Source: Meghimatium bilineatum (taxonomy: Eukaryota; Mollusca; Gastropoda; Stylommatophora; Philomycidae). From it: a stretch of 64,000 nucleotides of DNA. The notes below the pieces were generated by a model. It saw only the letters and a list, made by a program, of their open reading frames with translations. It did not search any database and was not told where the DNA came from. The translations under genes and the position numbers were made by a program. The stretch spans positions 14,398,022 through 14,462,021 of the forward strand of contig CM067317.1 in NCBI GenBank assembly GCA_034231615.1. The letters are read 5' to 3'. This document shows positions 44,690 through 56,489 of the stretch, one piece after another. Position 1 is the first letter of the stretch, and every line of letters starts with the position of its first letter.

Positions 44690-45685
44690 AAATAAATAGA
44701 CCTATATTATTTTTTAAGTCTTTATATTAGTACCGTATGTTTTCTTTTTGCAGAACTATTTTTTATATTTTTAATTGAACTTTCCAGGAATTAGAAAGAA
44801 TTTCTACCATTTATATGAACATTCCCTGTTGCTTGATCAACTTTAAATGAACTGGACAGACAATAAGGACATGCCCTTCATTGATTTTTGAAAGAAATTG
44901 AGAACCGCCACAGGATTTGCAGAGAACGTGCTCTGTTTTTAAGGTGCCAATGAACATTTTTCGAATATGTCCACCGTTTATACAGGGTGTCTACAAAGTA
45001 TGTGTGCACTTATTTATATTCGTTCGTCACACTACGTGAAATGAGTTGTAGTATTTTGTGCAGATCTGTGTGGACGTCAGTGCACAGCGACCCTATACCT
45101 TTACAAAGACACTGGCTCTAGTTGATCTATGTGTTTTAAAATGTCCATTAGGCAGAATTAAACCTGCTCGTCTCCTGTAGACAGGCTGTTAATCATGCCT
45201 GGACATCAATCTTGCCACCAGAACGATGACCATATTCATCGACAGGCAGTCGACAGACACATAAATATTCAGTTTTGTGTCTCTCCAGTTGCCACTGATA
45301 CAAGCAACGACATAGTGATATATTAGTTTGTTGCGTGTCCATAATCCTATATTTGCTTGTGTCCACTCATTTATCCTGCCGTCAGCACTGCAGCTCTCAG
45401 ATCCCCCCCCCCCCCACCAAAAGATCGGAGTTAATTTTCTTTAAGCTGGGGATACATACAATTACAATGTTGCCATTAGTCTAGTATAGTTTATCTTGAT
45501 CATCGTCAGAAGTTACTACTAATAAGTTCCATAACTCCGTCACGGTCACAGGGTTGCCACACTGGATACATAAGGGTCGTAAGGGTTCCACACTTGATAC
45601 ATCAACACGAAAACCTCTCCAACAACTCTATCTTCATACTTTGGGGGGGGGGGGTGTATAATAGTCAAGCTCGAACCTTTCCTTG
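44690..45685. other. unassigned, with C and G homopolymers
   Basis: Runs of C (45402-45414) and G (45643-45654) bracket part of it. No gene recognised. Confidence 0.4.
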
Positions 45686-45694
45686 ATTTTATCA

Positions 45695-45915
45695 GTGCAG
45701 GATTTTCTCTACCTCTTCTTATCCTTTAACCACTCGACTGTTCTATGCAAAATAATTTTAGAAAACAAGTCGTGCCTCGTTACATGCCCAAACCAAACAA
45801 GTTTACACCATTTCATCACTGTCAAAAGTGGTTCTTGATAACCTGGAAGTTTGTTTATTTCCTGCCGGACAAATATATTTGTTGTGTGTTCTATGTAACT
45901 AATTCTTAACAAATG
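45695..45915 (-). mobile_element. LINE ORF2 C-terminal fragment
   Basis: The minus strand reads RISYIEHTTNIFVRQEINKL then VMKWCKLVWFGHVTRHDLFS and KIILHRTVEW. This is the R.SY.EH.TN..VR and K..KL.WFGHVTRH block of a widespread LINE type, distinct from the other C-termini in this window. Confidence 0.85.
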
Positions 45916-45959
45916 TCCGTAGTACTTGCTTAAGAAATAAAAAGGAGAATAGGAATGGC

Positions 45960-46145
45960 TAAAGTACTTGTAATGTCATGAGAAAAATATTAAAAATGAA
46001 AAAAATGACAAACATAAGTTAAAATGAGAATAGAAATGGTTATAAGTACTTTCAATAACATAAGAGAACTGTTAACATTAAAAGATATCAGAAATAAACC
46101 TACTCCACGTTAATGTGTGGCTTAGAGAGGGATAATGGACAAGCA
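45960..46145 (+). mobile_element. degraded LINE fragment
   Basis: GAGAATAGAAATGGTTATAA, GTACTTTCAATAACATAAG and TACTCCACGTTAATGTGTGG are recognisable as the IGM..S...I and YS.LMYG blocks of the 28.85-kb LINE family. The frame is lost. Confidence 0.6.
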
Positions 46146-46289
46146 GCTAGAATGAAGAATTTACCACAATGTTGAGGGATACGGAATACATATGGTGAGA
46201 CTACAATACAACTACGTCAGTCCTTTAAACTTTCTGAATCCTTCATTGTAAAATGTTGACACCTAATGTTATAGTGAATTAACTTCAGA

Positions 46290-47520
46290 AAGCTCATAGT
46301 CACTATCAACTATGAGAGTGTATTCACTATCGACTATGAGAGTGTGGTCACCATCGACTATGAGAGTGTGGTCACCATCGACTATGAGAGTGTGGTCACC
46401 ATCGACTATGAGAGTGTGGTCACTATCGACTATGAGAGTGTAGTTACTATCGACTATGAGAGTGTAGTCACTAGCAACTATGAGAGTGGAGTCACCATCG
46501 AATTGGAGAGTGTAGTCACTATCGACTATGAGAGTGTAGTCACTATCGACTATGAGAGTGTAGTCACTAGCAACTATGAGAGTGGAGTCACTAGCGACTA
46601 TGAGAGTGTAGTCACCATCGACTATGAGAGTGTAGTCACCATCGACTATGAGAGTGTAGCCACCTTCAACTATGAGAGTGTAGTCACCATATAATTGGAG
46701 AGTGTAGTCACCATCGACTATGAGAGTGTAGTCACCATCGAATTGGAGAGTGTAGTCACTATCGACTATGAGAGTGTAGTCACTATCGACTATGAGGGTG
46801 TAGTCACCATCGAATTGGAGAGTGTAGTCACTATCGACTATGAGAGTGTAGTCACTATCGACTATGAGAGTGTAGTCACTATCGACTATGAGAGTGTAGT
46901 CACTAGCAACTATGAGAGTGGAGTCACTAGCGACTATGAGAGTGTAGTCACCATCGACTATGAGAGTGTAGTCACCATCGACTATGAGAGTGTAGTCACC
47001 TTCAACTATGAGAGTGTAGTCACCATATAATTGGAGAGTGTAGTCACCATCGACTATGAGAGTGTAGTCACCATCGACTATGAGAGTGTAGTCACCATCG
47101 ACTATGAGACTGTAGTCACCATCGACTATGAGAGTGTAGTCACCATCGACTGTGAGACTGTAGTCACCATCGACTATGAGAGTGTAGTCACCATCGACTA
47201 TGAGAGTGTAGTCAACATATAATTGGAGAGTGTAGTCACCATCGACTATGAGAGTGTAGTCACCATCGACTGTGAGACTGTAGTCACCATCGACTATGAG
47301 AGTGTAGTCACCATCGACTATGAGAGTGTAGTCAACATATAATTGGAGAGTGTAGTCACCATCGACTATGAGAGTGTAACCACTATCGACTATGAGAGTG
47401 TAACCACTATCGACTATGAGAGTGTAACCACTATCGACTACGAGAGTGTAGGCACTAGCTACTATGAGAGTGTAACCACTATCGACTACGAGAGTGTAGT
47501 CACTACCGACTATGAGAGTA
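46290..47520. repeat. 24-bp satellite, ~50 copies with higher-order pattern
   Basis: Units ACTATGAGAGTGTAGTCACC plus ATCG, eight codons (VVTIDYES). Variants such as ATCGAATTGG and AGCAACTATGAGAGTGGAGT recur in the same order at 46473-46700 and 46833-47040, so multi-unit blocks were duplicated. ATATAATTGG variants put stops at regular points. The right end carries GTAACCACTATCGA variants. Confidence 0.97.
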
Positions 47521-47574
47521 AATACTGTTTATATTGATTCTACACATGTTTTTAAACAACATTCTACAAACCAC

Positions 47575-47672
47575 ATACATGCCAAACATATGTTCACATG
47601 CCACATATATGTTCACATGCCACATATATGTTCACATGCCATACATATGTTCACATGCCATATAAAAATGTT
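47575..47672. repeat. ~19-bp minisatellite, five copies
   Basis: Units of CATATATGTTCACATGCCA with small changes. Confidence 0.9.
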
Positions 47673-48160
47673 CACATACACCAGTGTTTCTTAAGCTTCT
47701 TTAGCACTACTTTGCAAGCAACATTCCGACATTATTTATGTCATATGACGCTGTGAACTTGAACAGGTCACAAAACAAGCGTCTGTATCTATGCACCTAT
47801 ATTGTCACAACCCATTGATTATGGTGTGGGTGTGTGTTTGTGGGTGATTATATAAAGAGGCTAACTATATTTAGATCACCATTCGCAAAATGTAACCAGA
47901 CAGAAGGGTCGTTTTGCTCTCTCTTGGAAAGCAATGACTTCACTCAAACTTTGTACATGGTCCAAGTTCAATGCCCATGTCCCAGTAAAATGCTAAGTGA
48001 TAGCGTTATAGATATTTGATACATTGAGGGTGATATGTTTGCATTGGCACAATGTTGAATATGGTAGTGATACCGGTAATTTTCAGCATAATTAATATTG
48101 GGTCAAACTAACCGCTGGATCAGCAACCAGCCAATGATCCATATAAGCAGACTGCTAGAT
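47673..48160. other. unassigned
   Basis: No recognised feature. Confidence 0.4.
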
Positions 48161-48165
48161 TATTT

Positions 48166-48495
48166 AGAGTCTCCATGGCACAGTGATTTAGTTGTTTACC
48201 TTGTGTTCAAGAGGTCCTGAGTTCGAATCCGATTCGTGACCTATTTTTTTAATAAGATTTTTTTTCAAAGATCTCTGGGGATTATCGCGTGAAGCTACGG
48301 AGCTACATCGCAAACAATCACCCCACCGCTGAAGACGAAGGTTTCGGGTCATTATTGCAAATAAAACTGTGATACAGCGCATTTCAATTCTCTAGACTAC
48401 GCCCTGCTGTAAATCTAGTAAGACCACCGTCATTATGTAAGGGATAGACCCAGTGGAAGTTTGAGAAAGAACGCTGAAGAAGAAGAAGAACAATC
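48166..48495 (+). mobile_element. SINE type A with complete tRNA-like head
   Basis: The head (48166-48242) shows CTCCATGGCACAGTGATTTA (A-box region), then AGGTCCTGAGTTCGAATCCG (a good B box) and GATTCGTGACC. A T-run and the body (GAAGACGAAGGTTTCGGGTC, GCATTTCAATTCTCTAGACT, AAATCTAGTAAGACCACCGT) follow, ending AACGCTGAAGAAGAAGAAGA. It shows that type A is a tRNA-derived SINE transcribed by RNA polymerase III; the other seven copies are 5' truncated. Confidence 0.88.
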
Positions 48496-48799
48496 GCAAA
48501 TATTACCTTACCAGGAGAATCACAACAAACATTTTGAGATAATGTGTGGATTATTGCCGCGCAATTTTTTGTGTGCTCACAATGTTGAAATAACGGACAA
48601 CGTGATGTCACAGAGTTTGTGTTGATTCTGCTGCTAGGTTGTGTATCGGAGATTGGTCACGCTTACATACTGCAAGATGTACACTCGGCAGGCCACTGCA
48701 GCTTTGTTGAAAGGGATGGAGTACATACAGGAAAATTTAAGTACAGTGAAATCAATCCTCTACATTCTTTGAACTATTTTAGGTTTGGAAAGTATGATA
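48496..48799. other. unassigned
   Basis: No recognised feature. Confidence 0.4.
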
Positions 48800-48804
48800 T
48801 CGAG

Positions 48805-49215
48805 GGATAATGGGGTGTTGGTAGTAAGGGAATAATGCATTGATGCTAGCGAGGGAATAATGGAGTGTTGATAGCGAGGGAATAATGGAGTGTTGATAGC
48901 GAGGAAATAATGGAGTGAGCGATAATAGCGAGAGAAAAGTGGAGTGTTGTTATTGAAGGGATAATGGAGTGATGATAGCGAGGGAATAATGGAGTGTTGA
49001 TAGCGAGGGAATAATGGAGTGATGATAGTGAGAGTTAAGTGGAGTTGTTATTGAAGGAATAATGGAGTGTTGATAGCGAGAGAAAAGTGGAGTGTTGTTA
49101 TTGAAGAAATAATGGAGTGATGATAGCGAGAGAAAAGTGGAGTGTTGTTATTGAAGGAATAATGGAGTTTTGATAGCGAGGGAATGAGGGAGTGGTGATA
49201 GCGATGGAATAATGG
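48805..49215. repeat. ~25-bp minisatellite, heterogeneous
   Basis: Units of the type GAGGGAATAATGGAGTGTTG plus ATAGC alternate with GAGAGAAAAGTGGAGTGTTG plus TTATT. The mixture of two unit types gives a pseudo-higher-order pattern. Confidence 0.9.
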
Positions 49216-49304
49216 ATGAACAGCTGCCGGGGAGTAGTTAGAGATGTATGATATCTTGCATGACTCTAGTAGGCGTCTCATATAGTGACTCCGATTGACT
49301 CTGG

Positions 49305-49462
49305 ATGTAAATCCGCACGATCCCCGAAGATCACGTAATAAACAACTGTCCAGGACCTTGAATCTACATGCACTGAGATGTCTGCTGGAACGGAGGGCGG
49401 AGCACTTGTGGGAATGCCCCCACATGCTGTGAAGCTAGTTTCGAATCAAGAAGAAGAAGAAC
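49305..49462 (+). mobile_element. 3' end of RNase H-type LINE, GAA tail
   Basis: CTGGAACGGAGGGCGGAGCA and CTTGTGGGAATGCCC encode LERRAEHLWECP. The element ends GAATCAAGAAGAAGAAGAAC. It is the terminus of the family at 59340-59850 and shows that this LINE carries a (GAA)n tail. Confidence 0.82.
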
Positions 49463-49463
49463 A

Positions 49464-49692
49464 TGTAACATTTTATAATTCTCATTTTTTACTTGTTTGG
49501 ATGTTAGTACATTCCCCATGTCAGTGAAGTTACATTTAACCATTCCTATTCTCATTTTAACTTCTGTTACACATCTGCCATCATTTGTGATTATTTGTCC
49601 AAGATATTGATAGAGGTCTATTTGTAGTTTCACGACATATATTTTTATGTTTAGCTCCTGTTCTTCTGTGACTTTGTTGATTATCATTGTTT
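49464..49692 (-). mobile_element. LINE fragment, pre-C-terminal region
   Basis: The minus strand reads VTEEQELNIKIYVVKLQIDL then YQYLGQIITNDGRCVTEVKM and RIGMVKCNFTDMGNVLTSKQ. This is the block between the RT and the ETWT motif in the 28.85-kb LINE family. It meets the preceding LINE terminus tail to tail. Confidence 0.82.
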
Positions 49693-49838
49693 TATTTTGT
49701 AGATAGTTGACAGTTAGCTGATACGTATTATGAATGGGCTGACAGTGTAACTATTTAAAGACGGATAAACAATTGAAAAAAGGACACATAAATTAACATA
49801 TAGTAAACTGGTGTATAGATATGCATCGATGGATAGAT

Positions 49839-50583
<745 letters not shown>

Positions 50584-50589
50584 TCACGT

Positions 50590-50845
50590 GAGCATCAAAG
50601 AATAACAACACTCCTGCCTGTCATGCACGTCGGAAGAGTTGACTAAAAAGTGTTATTGGGGTGGGGATGCTATCCCATAACATAGAGGATCAAAGTAACT
50701 TAGAAGTCATGCTGAAATTGGATGTGTCAGCCGAAAAACTCAGATATCACAGCCAAGCTTTAAAACCATGACACAGCACAATCTGTTATCCGGTTATATC
50801 TTACTGATCTGCAGGAGTTTGAGAACTAATGCAGAACACCCCTGT
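50590..50845 (+). mobile_element. SINE type B, diverged, no tail
   Basis: It contains AAAGAATAACAACACTCCTG, TCATGCACGTCGGAAGAGTT, TCATGCTGAAATTGGATGTG, CTGATCTGCAGGAGTTTGAG and GAACTAATGCAGAAC in family order. It directly follows the tetranucleotide array. Confidence 0.82.
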
Positions 50846-50874
50846 CTAGTCGCGACTGTTGTCAGTATTGATAA

Positions 50875-50990
50875 CCTAACTGCAGAAAATAAACAAGCCT
50901 TCATTCATTATGTTTTTGATTATTGTCTTGCAATTCGTTGATCAGTATTTATATACTTGAAGTCGTCCACCAAATGTAGCCATGTAAAGT
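50875..50990. mobile_element. fragment of the foldback element family
   Basis: TAACTGCAGAAAATAAACAA, TATGTTTTTGATTATTGTCT and GATCAGTATTTATATACTTG match the left arm at 43680-43770. Confidence 0.65.
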
Positions 50991-51074
50991 CAAGTTAACA
51001 CGTAACATTTAACTGCCGTTGGGGTGTAAGATGTTAGCGATCGTACATTTTAGTGTCACTGCTATATGAGGGCG

Positions 51075-51269
51075 GTAGCCATCTCCTCTCCCTCGAAGTC
51101 TTTATTTCCGGACTCCCGCCGAAGACGGGTGTGTCGGTCCATTGGCGCAAAAAAACCGACGACAGAGCGCATTTCCATTCTCTGGATTACATTTTGCTGG
51201 AAATCTAGTAGGACCATTGCCCTGCTAGAGATTCAGCGGGAGTTTGAGAATGAACGCTGAAGAAGAAGA
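51075..51269 (+). mobile_element. SINE type A
   Basis: It includes CCGAAGACGGGTGTGTCGGT, CATTGGCGCAAAAAAACCGA, CATTTCCATTCTCTGGATTA and ends AATGAACGCTGAAGAAGAAG. The body is complete but the tRNA-like head cannot be recognised. Confidence 0.88.
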
Positions 51270-51334
51270 TTTTCCGGACTTATCCTGTACCAAATTCAGG
51301 CTGGGTCGACCCGGGAATCGCAGCTGCATGAAAA

Positions 51335-51428
51335 AAAAATGTCAATCTCAACTAGGAAATGAAGCCAGAACCACTTATTTGCGAAGCCAGTGATTTAAAA
51401 ACTGCTCTACTCGACCCAGGCACACGGC
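51335..51428 (-). mobile_element. tRNA-like SINE head, another type
   Basis: Minus strand: GCCTGGGTCGAGTAGAGCAG (A-box region) and TAAGTGGTTCTGGCTTCATT (weak B box). The match is partial. A further piece with GGGTCGACCC lies at 51300-51316. Confidence 0.5.
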
Positions 51429-51589
51429 ATTAATCAAAATCAGCCTTCTAGTCTAGGGCATCAGTCCACAGATCTGTTCCGGAGCCCAGTCATGATCTAG
51501 CATATGGTTCCATGTGTCGGCTTGTGTATAACAGTGCCAGCTCACCTTTTCCCCAGGGAGTAACGATACCCATGTTACATTGGAGATGA

Positions 51590-51840
51590 ATACACATATT
51601 ACTTTGGAGATTAACACACAGATTATAGTAGAGTTGAGATTAATACACATACTATATTGGAGATTAATAGACATAGTATATGGGAGATTAATACACATAT
51701 TACATTGAAGATTAATACACAGATTATAGTGGATATTAATACATATATTATATTGCAGCTTAATATACATAGTATATTTGAGATTAATACACGTATTACA
51801 TTGAAGATTAATGTAAATATTACATTGGAGACTGATATAC
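51590..51840. repeat. ~24-bp degenerate minisatellite
   Basis: ATTGGAGATTAATACACATA-type units, about ten copies with variable spacing; both strands stay open through much of it. Confidence 0.88.
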
Positions 51841-51859
51841 ACAGCGTAGGATTCAACAT

Positions 51860-52355
51860 ATTTTTTCATAAAACTGTTTTTTAACAATGTATTCCCGTAC
51901 TTCAATTAAAAAAATGCCGGTATAAAGCACCAAAAGAAATCCCCAAAAACTCCAGTTAATTAATTATTTTTAATTTGTTTGTCCTCCCCCCCCCCCCAAA
52001 TGAGCGTGTGAGATTAAAAAAAAACGTTCGTATTAGTAATAATTACTAGGAAATTTAACACCAAATGACATATTTGTTTTAAATTGTTTAAAAAAATTAT
52101 TTTGCTTTATGGGGGTTTTGGTGTGAGGGTGGGGGGGGGGGTTGTCGAAATCCGTATTAATGCGGAAAATCTGTACTAATTGACATCATGTAGACCTAAA
52201 GCAACGTGCTCAGTGTGGCAGTGTTGGCCGTCAATACATAGTCTCGTTACTTATTGCTGAATTAAAGATCAGAAGAAAGACACAATGCTCTGACTGCAAA
52301 TATTAGAGAGCACAGAAGGACCAAATTCTGGGAAATAAAGTAAATAGTAAAGTAA
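51860..52355. other. unassigned, homopolymer-rich
   Basis: C-run at 51987-51997, G-run at 52129-52141; no gene. Confidence 0.4.
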
Positions 52356-52359
52356 AAAC

Positions 52360-52498
52360 ATTCTGAAGTCGGATGTGTCAGGCCGAAAGGCGCAGATATC
52401 GCAGCAATGCTGTAAACCATGACACAACGCATTCCGTTCTCCAGACTACATCCTGATAATCTGCAGGGGTTTGAGAATGAACGAAGAAGAAGAAGTAA
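52360..52498 (+). mobile_element. SINE type B, 5' truncated
   Basis: Starts at TTCTGAAGTCGGATGTGTCA and ends AATGAACGAAGAAGAAGAAG. The next SINE B at 52611 is in the opposite orientation. Confidence 0.9.
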
Positions 52499-52610
52499 AG
52501 TAAAAACCAGTTGCTGAAAAAAATGTCAACGAATTTCATTGTATATTCTGAGACAATTATCAGCAACTCAGACAAATGATCATAAAACATGAATAGAAGT
52601 CGGACAAACA

Positions 52611-52885
52611 CTTCTTCTTCTTCTTCTTCGTTCATTCTCAAACTCTTGCAGATTAGCAGGATGTAGTCCGGAGAACGGAATGCGTTGTGTCATGGTTTAC
52701 AGCATTGCTGCGATATCTGCACCTTTTGTCCTGACACATCCGACTTCAGCATGGCTGTGGGTCACTGACCCTATATGGGATGGGACAGCCAACTCCATCC
52801 CATAACCTTCTTAGTCGCCTTTTACGACATGCATGGAAGGTAAACAGTGTTGCTATTCTGTGCTCCCCTTTCGGGCACACGGACG
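52611..52885 (-). mobile_element. SINE type B, near full length
   Basis: In reverse: tail (TTCTTC)n with GTTCATTCTCAAACTCTTGC, GATGTAGTCCGGAGAACGGA, CATCCGACTTCAGCATGGCT, CCATCCCATAACCTTCTTAG and head TGCTCCCCTTTCGGGC. Among the best-kept copies. Confidence 0.92.
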
Positions 52886-52914
52886 AGGAAAAACACTAAC
52901 ACAGGTGGGAAAAT

Positions 52915-53460
52915 ATCATCATCAGGTGTCGTGCCGGGTGGCGTAGGCGGTCATGGCTCTCCACAGCTCTCTGTCCACAGTATTATGTATCAAAGTCGTT
53001 GTTGTTTCCTTGCCGTGCCAGGTTGTCAAACTGTCTAATATTTTCTTACGTTGTCGCCCTCTGTCTCTGGTGCCTTCAATCTTGCCTGTTGTGATTATGT
53101 TCTCTAAACCTGCCTGTCTCATGAAGTGGCCAAAAAAAGAAGATTGCCTTTTTCTTATATTGTTGATTAATGTCCGTTTCGCATTTAACTCATTCAACAC
53201 CTCTACATTCGTTTTTCTGGCAGTCCATGGTATTCTCAGCATTCTTCTGTAGAGCCACATCTCTGTTGCCTCCAATCTCCCACTTTCCAGTTTGTTTATT
53301 GTCTAAGACTCGCACCCATATGTTAGTATAGGGGTTATATAGCACTGCAGAACTCTCATTCTCACCTCTAATGACAGAAAATATATCTCCAGGAAAAAAT
53401 AGTTTAGTTGCTGAAAAATAGCAATATTTTTCTGAGCGCGTTAGAATAGACACATCAGTC
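52915..53460 (-). mobile_element. LINE ORF2 C-terminal fragment
   Basis: The minus strand reads MEATEMWLYRRMLRIPWTAR then NVEVLNELNAKRTLINNIRK, FFGHFMRQAGLENIITTGKI and RGRQRKKILDSLTTWHG. The upstream part (53275-53460) continues in shifted frame as a YI.PILTYGCESWTINKLES-type block. It ends in a GATGAT tail near 52915. It is a better-kept relative of 32695-33170. Confidence 0.87.
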
Positions 53461-53589
53461 TATCTGTAATGCAATAATTTTTCTTGAATACTCCTGCTAT
53501 TAGATCCCTAGCATCTTTTTGCATGCTTTGCATTGGTTCGTGACGTGAAATATACACAAGTAGTCAATGATCAGTCGCATTACTCAAGG

Positions 53590-53700
53590 GAAGTGTCTAA
53601 AGTATAGTTAATAAGTAAATATATTTTATAAATTCCTACCTCTACTAATAAAGTATAGTTAATAAGTAAATATATTTTATAAATACCTACTTCTACTAAT
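53590..53700. repeat. 53-bp duplication
   Basis: AAAGTATAGTTAATAAGTAA with TATATTTTATAAATTCCTAC and CTCTACTAAT is repeated twice in tandem with two or three changes. Confidence 0.92.
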
Positions 53701-54475
53701 GAAAAAAAAATGATAAAAAAACAGCTATGATAAAATGATTAAGGACGAAAACAGTTAAATTTTCTATCTACGATCTTCGTCTGAATTAACATATAAGATA
53801 GATAAGTCGCGCTGTTTGAGATATGTGCACAGATCTATCAGGAGAATGATTTGCTGTAATGGACCAATCAATCATAAGGGGGCCTATATTTTCTCGCTCG
53901 AAATTTATTGTTAGATTTGCATGGAATGTGTAGTTTTCATGATTTATGTTGCAGTGTTTGGACTACTAACAACTTTTCGACATCTCATAGGCGCCCCTAT
54001 ACATTTCCTAAAACTTACAGCAAAATATGACCATGTAACTGAGTTCATGTTACGCCACATATTTTCAGATTGCTCTTCTCGTGGATGTAGCAGCTTGAAA
54101 CATCAAATACTTCATGACGCCTTATTATGTACATATTAATTATAAACTATATCTAAATTCAATTAGAGATATTAGGACATATTTAATTGCAGATATTTTA
54201 TTGAACTATGGCTGCACTTTAGTGTGTTTTTTTTTGGTTGCACTTTACTGTGCTTCAATAGTTTCGTTCAAATTTTTCCTTTTCTGTATGAGCAGGGTGG
54301 CCCACCGTCCCGGTTTTATTGGCACAGTACGGGTTCTGATGGTATGTATCAGTGTCTCGAACAATTTTATCGAGACGCCAATATATTCCGGTTCTAAAAC
54401 TCGGCTTAATGATCTACATAATAAGAGTAGTTTAATTGGTTGAACTTTTTATGAAATTATACGTTTACTACACTT
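53701..54475. other. unassigned; possible transposon end at 54295
   Basis: CAGGGTGGCCCACCGTCCCG at 54294-54313 looks like a DNA transposon terminus, but no partner end was found. Confidence 0.3.
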
Positions 54476-54702
54476 CAGCTTATACATATTAACTACAAGA
54501 CAACTTATACATGTTAACTACAAGACAACTTATACATATTAACTACAAGACAACTTATACATGTTAACTACAAGACAACTTATACATGTTAACTACAAGA
54601 CAACTTATACATGTTAACTACAAGACAACTTATACATGTTAACTACAAGACAACTTATACATGTTAACTACAAGACAACTTATACATGTTAACTACAATT
54701 CA
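54476..54702. repeat. 25-bp minisatellite, nine copies
   Basis: Units ACAAGACAACTTATACATGT plus TAACT; nearly identical except early ATATT variants. Confidence 0.96.
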
Positions 54703-55200
54703 ACAACATCTTGATTATTAAAAACACGTTGTTGATTAAAATTGTACAATTTTCCCCTGGCTTTTAGCTTCTAATTCAGTATCAGCTGTTATTCAGCCAT
54801 GTAACATGACGATTTATGAGTCAAGTAACAAACACATTCATATATTTTACTGGCATTCCAGTGACGCTTTTGTATCGTAATGGGTATCCAGATTTTTGTT
54901 TCTCTTCATAACCTGGTTACCTTGTATATGAAGCCCGGCATTTATTAAATGATGCAACCCAGGCTGCAAAAGTATGGGAAAGTGAATTATTCTGAACCAA
55001 ACATTTTCTTAGTAAGCCGAGATACTTTTTTGTTTACAAATAAATGAGAAAACGTTAGATTAATCCAGTGGAAATTTCAAGGTACAATATTCCCGTAGGT
55101 TGCCATTACTTTCGGAAAGGAACAACCGGTAATCGAGCACCGTAACGAAAACACATACTTCAAGTTGGCCATTTTGGCGGAAGCCAAAATACCTGTATTT
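54703..55200. other. unassigned
   Basis: No recognised feature. Confidence 0.4.
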
Positions 55201-55206
55201 AAACAC

Positions 55207-55875
55207 GCAAAAAACAAAAATCATGTCAACAGATATAACAACACAACAACCAAAAATCAGAATAGACAATACCGAGATAGAATGTGTGGATAAATTTGAA
55301 TACTTAGGAGCAAACATCAACGGTGCAGGAGACTGCATGGCAGAAATAAGGAAGAGATTGGCAATGGCATATTACAAAATAACACAGTTGAAAAAAATAT
55401 AGAAAAACAAAAAAATAGAACGAAAGTGCTAATGTTACGAACTTTTATTTTCCGGTTGCAACATACGGCTGTGAAACATGGACCCTAAGTAAAACAGCGG
55501 CAAAGAAGATCAACGCCTTCGAGCTGAAATGCTACAGAAAGATACTTAGAATATCATGGAAGGATAAAATCAGAAACTCAGATATTATAAAAACATTGAA
55601 GATTCCAGAGTGTTGGTTACTAAACACAATAACAACAAGAAAACTACGCCTGTTTGGTCATGTAATGAGACACAACTGTTTAGAAAGACAAATAATGGAG
55701 GGATGAGTACCTGGGAAGAGGAGAAAGGGCATACCAAGAAGACGCTGGACTGACGACATTAAAGATAACATGAATACATCGCTAGAAAATGCAAGCCACA
55801 TCGCCCAAGACAGAGAGAGGTTCAGAGAGTTCATTGGGAAGACAACGTTCTGGAAGGAATACGTCACATGACACA
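55207..55875 (+). mobile_element. LINE ORF2 C-terminal region, longest copy of its family
   Basis: The plus strand reads IDNTEIECVDKFEYLGANIN then GAGDCMAEIRKRLAMAYYKI, and in shifted frames CETWTLSK, KKINAFELKCYRKILRISW, RKLRLFGHVMRHN and RRWTDDIKDNMNTSL, ending TACGTCACATGACAC. This is the region after the RT up to the 3' end. The 324-base insertion at 44130 is nearly identical to its last part. Four copies in the window share this terminus. Confidence 0.87.
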
Positions 55876-55972
55876 AATAAATGTAATTTATTGAAAGAAT
55901 ATTTACGGATCAGACACGTATTATACTCTTAGAGGACTATATCCTGGTTTCATACATTATGTTTTAAAATAT

Positions 55973-56335
55973 AGCAGGGCATTAATGGACACATGGTCCA
56001 AAACAGATGTAGAAGTTCTAGAGAGAGTGCAGAACAATGCCTTACAGCAGGGCATTCCTGGACACATGGTCCAAAACAGATGTAGAAGTTCTAGAGAGAG
56101 TGCAGAACAATGCCTTACAGCAGGGCATTCCTGGACACATGGTCCAAAACAGATGTAGAAGTTCTAGAGAGAGTGCAGAACAATGCCTTACAGCAGGGCA
56201 TTCCTGGACACATGGTCCAAAACAGATGTAGAAGTTCTAGAGAGAGTGCAGAACAATGCCTACGCCTTATTCGTGAAACAATGAAATCCACATCAACGGG
56301 TGCATGGGAAATAGATAAGAAAGCACTTGAACAAT
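55973..56335 (+). mobile_element. LINE RT-thumb fragment with internal 73-bp tandem repeat
   Basis: DTWSKTDVEVLERVQNNAL and LRLIRETMKSTSTGAWEI match the K.D...LE.VQN.ALRLI.GA..STP block that follows the RT in Jockey/I-like LINEs. A 73-base segment (GCAGGGCATTCCTGGACACA through AGAACAATGCCTTACA) is repeated 3.7 times in tandem, so LINE sequence has become a minisatellite. Confidence 0.85.
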
Positions 56336-56489
56336 AAGCAACGAGAGAATATTACAGATGAGATTGGAAAAACCTTGGTGGCCTGCAAGGATAGTCAATG
56401 ACGTTTATTTTAAGCACAATGAGAGCTATGGACTGATGTGATCCACAAGGAGACCACGAAACACTAAAATGTAGCCCTAAACATCCGTC

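Noticed and set aside
46344-47222. Series of plus-strand ORFs of VVTIDYES repeats
   Set aside because: The period of 24 bases keeps the frame open; stops occur wherever the ATATAATTGG unit variant falls. No non-repeat domain or expression signal.
48166-48242. tRNA gene
   Set aside because: A and B boxes are good, but the sequence continues into a SINE body and GAA tail, and a paired acceptor stem was not evident.
54294-54313. Complete DNA transposon starting CAGGGTGGCCC
   Set aside because: No inverted partner end or target duplication could be found nearby.
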